Assembly: GCA_025454275.1 (NCBI GenBank) | Contig: JALOOS010000037.1 | Location: 1 to 9,648 of the forward strand | DNA length: 9,648 bases | Direction: 5' to 3' | Source: Desulfobacterales bacterium | Lineage (GTDB): Bacteria > Desulfobacterota > Desulfobacteria > Desulfobacterales > SpSt-501 | Shown here: positions 5,707-9,648 of the stretch, in pieces | How positions within the stretch are numbered: the first letter of the stretch is position 1 | Layout of the letters: every line of letters starts with the position of its first letter | The notes under the pieces: generated by a model | Told to the model about the DNA's origin: nothing | The model's input: only the letters and a program-made list of their open reading frames with translations | The model's database searches: none | Program-made: the position numbers and the translations under genes

Positions 5707-6655
5707 CGACATCCCGGCACGCGCCACCCCCGTCGTCACCCACGTTCTCATCGCCCTGAACGTGGCGGTCTACCTGGTACAGGTCTCCCAGGGGCCCCAC
5801 CTGGACCGCTTCATCTATGTGTACGGGCTGGTGCCGGCCCGCTATTTCGTACCCCAGATCGCTGATTATTTTTCGACCGGCCAGCAGCTGTTCGCCCTGC
5901 TCTCCTTCATGTTCCTGCACGGCGGCATCTGGCACCTGCTCGGCAACATGTGGTCGCTCTACATCTTCGGGGACAACGTCGAAGACCGCCTCGGGCCCCT
6001 GCGCTACGCGGCCTTCTATCTGTTGAGCGGGCTGCTCTCCGGCCTGGCCCATCTCCTGATCTACCGCACCTCCACCATCCCCACCATCGGGGCGAGCGGG
6101 GCGATCGCCGGGGTGATGGGTGCCTATTTTCTGCTCTTTCCGCGGGCGCGGGTCCTGACCCTGGTGCCGATCCTCTTCATCCCGCTCTTTTTCCACATCC
6201 CCGCCGCCTTTTACCTCGGCCTCTGGTTCCTGCTCCAGTTCTGGAACGCCGCCGGCAGCGGCAGCGCCGGCGGCATCGCCTGGTGGGCGCACATCGGGGG
6301 GTTTCTGGCCGGGATGGGACTGATCCACACCTTCGAGCGCCTGCCGGCCGCCGGGATCGCCAACCCCCCGCGCCGCACCACCGAGCGGCTGCAGCTGCTT
6401 CTCCCGGCCGAGGGCGGCGACGACCCGCACATCCGCGGCACGGTCACGGTCTCGGCCCACGAGGCGCGCGCCGGGGCGCGCAAACTCATCGGGATCCGGC
6501 AGGGATTCTACGAGAAGATCCTGAGGGTCCAGGTTCCCCCGGGTGTTCGGGACGGGCTGGTGCTGCGGTTGCCGGGCCTCGGCCGGCGCACGCCGGAGGG
6601 CACGGCCGGGGACCTGCTGCTCACGGTGGTCGTAAGCGAGCACCCGACCCGCTGA
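5690..6655 (+). CDS. Rhomboid intramembrane serine protease fused to a DnaJ C-terminal-like domain
   Basis: A 321-aa protein in two parts. Residues 1-215 are a rhomboid protease with the usual MIPLRDDIPAR start and six probable membrane helices (about 15-33, 66-96, 104-124, 132-150, 154-183, 195-214). The catalytic pair is Ser136 in GASG (134-137) and His201 in AHIGGFLAG. The oxyanion pair is His82 and Asn86 in HLLGNMWSLYIFG. It should cleave membrane-spanning substrates; the substrate is unknown. After a Pro/Arg linker (216-245), residues 249-316 match the beta-sandwich of DnaJ/CbpA client-binding domains. TVTVSAHEARAGARKLI is followed by LRVQVPPGVRDGLVLRLPG and GDLLLTVVV. There is no J domain and no Zn finger. 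With six helices and the usual cytoplasmic N-terminus, this domain would face the cytoplasm. The start lies inside the end of valS with only a weak ribosome site, so translation is probably coupled. Protease call is firm; the fused domain is fairly firm. Confidence 0.92.
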   Translation: MIPLRDDIPARATPVVTHVLIALNVAVYLVQVSQGPHLDRFIYVYGLVPARYFVPQIADYFSTGQQLFALLSFMFLHGGIWHLLGNMWSLYIFGDNVEDRLGPLRYAAFYLLSGLLSGLAHLLIYRTSTIPTIGASGAIAGVMGAYFLLFPRARVLTLVPILFIPLFFHIPAAFYLGLWFLLQFWNAAGSGSAGGIAWWAHIGGFLAGMGLIHTFERLPAAGIANPPRRTTERLQLLLPAEGGDDPHIRGTVTVSAHEARAGARKLIGIRQGFYEKILRVQVPPGVRDGLVLRLPGLGRRTPEGTAGDLLLTVVVSEHPTR

Positions 6656-6664
6656 CCGCCAACA

Positions 6665-6714
6665 CCCCCACCCGGCCGCCCCCGTCAAGGGGGAGAAGCG
6701 CGGTGAGTGGGGGG
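6665..6714. terminator. Possible bidirectional terminator between convergent genes
   Basis: Nested inverted repeats lie in the 72-bp gap between the rhomboid gene and the diguanylate cyclase. The outer arms are CCCCCAC (6665-6671) and GTGGGGG (6707-6713). The inner hairpin is CCCCC-GTCAA-GGGGG (6679-6693). Neither side has a U-tract, so this is a structure in the right place, not a proven intrinsic terminator. Confidence 0.35.
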
Positions 6715-6727
6715 CACTTCTGGGATT

Positions 6728-7660
6728 TCAACAGGCGGAGGGGTCGACCTCGGAGGGGGATGCGTGGAGCACCGATACCCGGTTGCGGCCGTTCTGCTTG
6801 GAGAGGTACATGGCGGCATCGGCCCGGTTGATGAACGCGGTCATCTCCTCGTTCGGATGGTACTGGGTGACGCCGGTGCTGATGGTTTTGGACACGGGTC
6901 GGCCGGGGTCCGGTGAGAATATCTCCGCCTCGAGCGCCGCTCGGATCCGCTGTGCCACGGTGCGGGCCTCCTCGGCCCCGGTCTCAGGCAAAATGACCGT
7001 GAACTCCTCGCCGCCGTAGCGGTAGGCGGCATCGTTGGTCCGCAGGCAGGACTTCAGCACCTGGCTGAAGCGTGCGAGCACCTTGTCGCCCTCGAGGTGG
7101 CCGAAGCGGTCGTTGAACTCCTTGAAATGGTCGATGTCGATCAGCAGCATCGACAGAGGGTGGCGATACCGGTTGGCCCGGTCCACCTCGAGCTCGAGCT
7201 GGGTGTAGAAATGACGGGAGTTATAGAGGCCGGTCAGCCCGTCGGTGATCGCCAGCGTCTGCAGTTCCGCCATCATCCGGTTGCGCTCTTCGGTCAACTC
7301 CCGCTCCCGGAGCACCCGTCTGACCCGCAGCAGCAGCTCCTCGAACCGCACCGGCTTGATCACAAAATCGCTGGCGCCGATGCCGATGGCGCCTTCGTAG
7401 GAAAAGTTGTCGCTGTAGCCGGTCATCACGATGACGTCGGCATGGTGCCCTTTTTTGACCTCCTTGGTCAGTTCGAGCCCCCCCATCCCGGGCAGGACGA
7501 TGTCGGTGATGACGATGTCGACCTCCGCCTGTCTCAGGTGCTCCAGGGCCTCCTCGGCGCTGGCGGCCGCCGCCGCCGCAAACCCCGTCAGGAGCATGAA
7601 CTGGCACATGGAGTCGCGGACATCCGCCTTGTCTTCGACGATAAGAATCCGGTTGCCCAA
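6728..7660 (-). CDS. Response regulator diguanylate cyclase (REC-GGDEF)
   Basis: A 310-aa two-domain protein that should make cyclic di-GMP from two GTP. REC domain (about 3-118): acidic pair Glu9/Asp10 in RILIVEDKADVR, phospho-acceptor Asp53 in ITDIVLPGMGG, Thr80 in VIVMTGYSD and Lys102 in VIKPV. A charged signalling helix (about 115-138) leads into the GGDEF domain with TDGLTGLYN (139-147), LLIDIDHFKEFND (171-183) and an active-site GGEEF (216-220). RTND (207-210) lies exactly 5 residues before it, a canonical RxxD inhibitory site, so feedback inhibition by c-di-GMP is expected. Start: I chose TTG at 7660, because homology begins immediately after it and GAGGG (7675-7671) sits 10 nt upstream. 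The frame also opens to a TTG at 7756, but those 32 residues look non-homologous. No histidine kinase is encoded beside it, so the partner is elsewhere. It is divergent from lepA. Confidence 0.92.
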   Translation of the reverse strand: MGNRILIVEDKADVRDSMCQFMLLTGFAAAAAASAEEALEHLRQAEVDIVITDIVLPGMGGLELTKEVKKGHHADVIVMTGYSDNFSYEGAIGIGASDFVIKPVRFEELLLRVRRVLRERELTEERNRMMAELQTLAITDGLTGLYNSRHFYTQLELEVDRANRYRHPLSMLLIDIDHFKEFNDRFGHLEGDKVLARFSQVLKSCLRTNDAAYRYGGEEFTVILPETGAEEARTVAQRIRAALEAEIFSPDPGRPVSKTISTGVTQYHPNEEMTAFINRADAAMYLSKQNGRNRVSVLHASPSEVDPSAC

Positions 7661-7720
7661 AATCCTATGTCCCTCACCGTCCGGTTCGCCGACGAAATGG
7701 CGGGCCAACCCGCCCGCGGC

Positions 7721-7750
7721 TTGACACCCGTCCGCGGCGGCTGCTATGAA
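7721..7750 (+). promoter_or_regulatory. lepA promoter
   Basis: A perfect -35 TTGACA (7721-7726), an 18-bp spacer and TATGAA (7745-7750, 4/6) point to transcription starting near 7758, with a leader of about 80 nt before lepA. A perfect 6/4/6 inverted repeat, GGCGGG-CCAA-CCCGCC (7699-7714), lies just upstream of the -35 and within the leader or promoter zone of the divergent cyclase. It could be an operator or simply GC-rich chance. The 177-bp spacer 7661-7837 holds nothing else I can support. Confidence 0.62.
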
Positions 7751-7837
7751 TGACAATTTGGAAACAACTGAAATTCAACTATATCCGGAACGCGGCGAGG
7801 AGTCAACTTCCGGGATCAGCGGCCGCCATCGCGCCGC

Positions 7838-9646
<1,809 letters not shown>

Positions 9647-9648
9647 GG

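Noticed and set aside
2881..5751. A 956-codon open frame antisense to the whole of valS
   Set aside because: Long antisense frames are expected opposite GC-rich genes with strong third-position G/C. The translation is low-complexity Gly/Arg/Val/His-rich with no recognisable domain, while valS on the other strand is complete.
5681..6688. A 335-codon antisense frame over the rhomboid gene
   Set aside because: It is Gln/Gly/Arg/Pro-rich and low in hydrophobic structure, a shadow of a verified membrane protein gene.
7661..7756. 32-residue N-terminal extension of the diguanylate cyclase from a TTG at 7756
   Set aside because: The extension reads like GC-rich non-coding sequence and overlaps the lepA promoter. 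REC homology begins right after the TTG at 7660, which has a better ribosome site.

Overview
The window is GC-rich bacterial chromosome (about two-thirds G+C by eye, not computed) carrying mostly core housekeeping genes. It suggests a Desulfobacterota (former Deltaproteobacteria) genome. The reasons are the combination of genes, the TTGACA/TTGACC-type promoters, the acidic 'EEIIEL' protein ahead of valS, and intergenic hexamer arrays of a kind I remember from that group. The assignment is an inference and I could not test it.

Left part, minus strand (1-1463): a Phd/YefM-type antitoxin and the start of its RelE/ParE-type toxin, cut by the window edge, sit behind a near-consensus promoter. Next come a tRNA-Phe(GAA) with encoded CCA and its own UUCG-capped intrinsic terminator, then rsmE (16S rRNA m3U1498 methyltransferase). 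The toxin-antitoxin module lies just beyond the 3' end of the tRNA gene, a common position for acquired DNA.

Middle part, plus strand (1605-6655): an unrecognised 325-aa acidic, proline/alanine-rich protein with a helical C-terminus is followed by a 351-bp non-coding stretch. That stretch holds alternative hairpins and two five-unit hexamer arrays, one of which folds into a 36-bp palindrome. After it come valS and, overlapping it by 17 nt, a rhomboid intramembrane protease fused to a DnaJ C-terminal-like domain.

Right part: a REC-GGDEF diguanylate cyclase on the minus strand converges on the rhomboid gene and diverges from lepA (EF4), which runs on the plus strand from a good sigma-70-type promoter and finishes 2 bases before the window ends.

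Four translation-related loci are clustered here (tRNA-Phe, rsmE, valS, lepA). The most interesting items are the rhomboid-DnaJ fusion, the acidic protein that resembles PopZ in layout and gene position, and the paired hexamer arrays.
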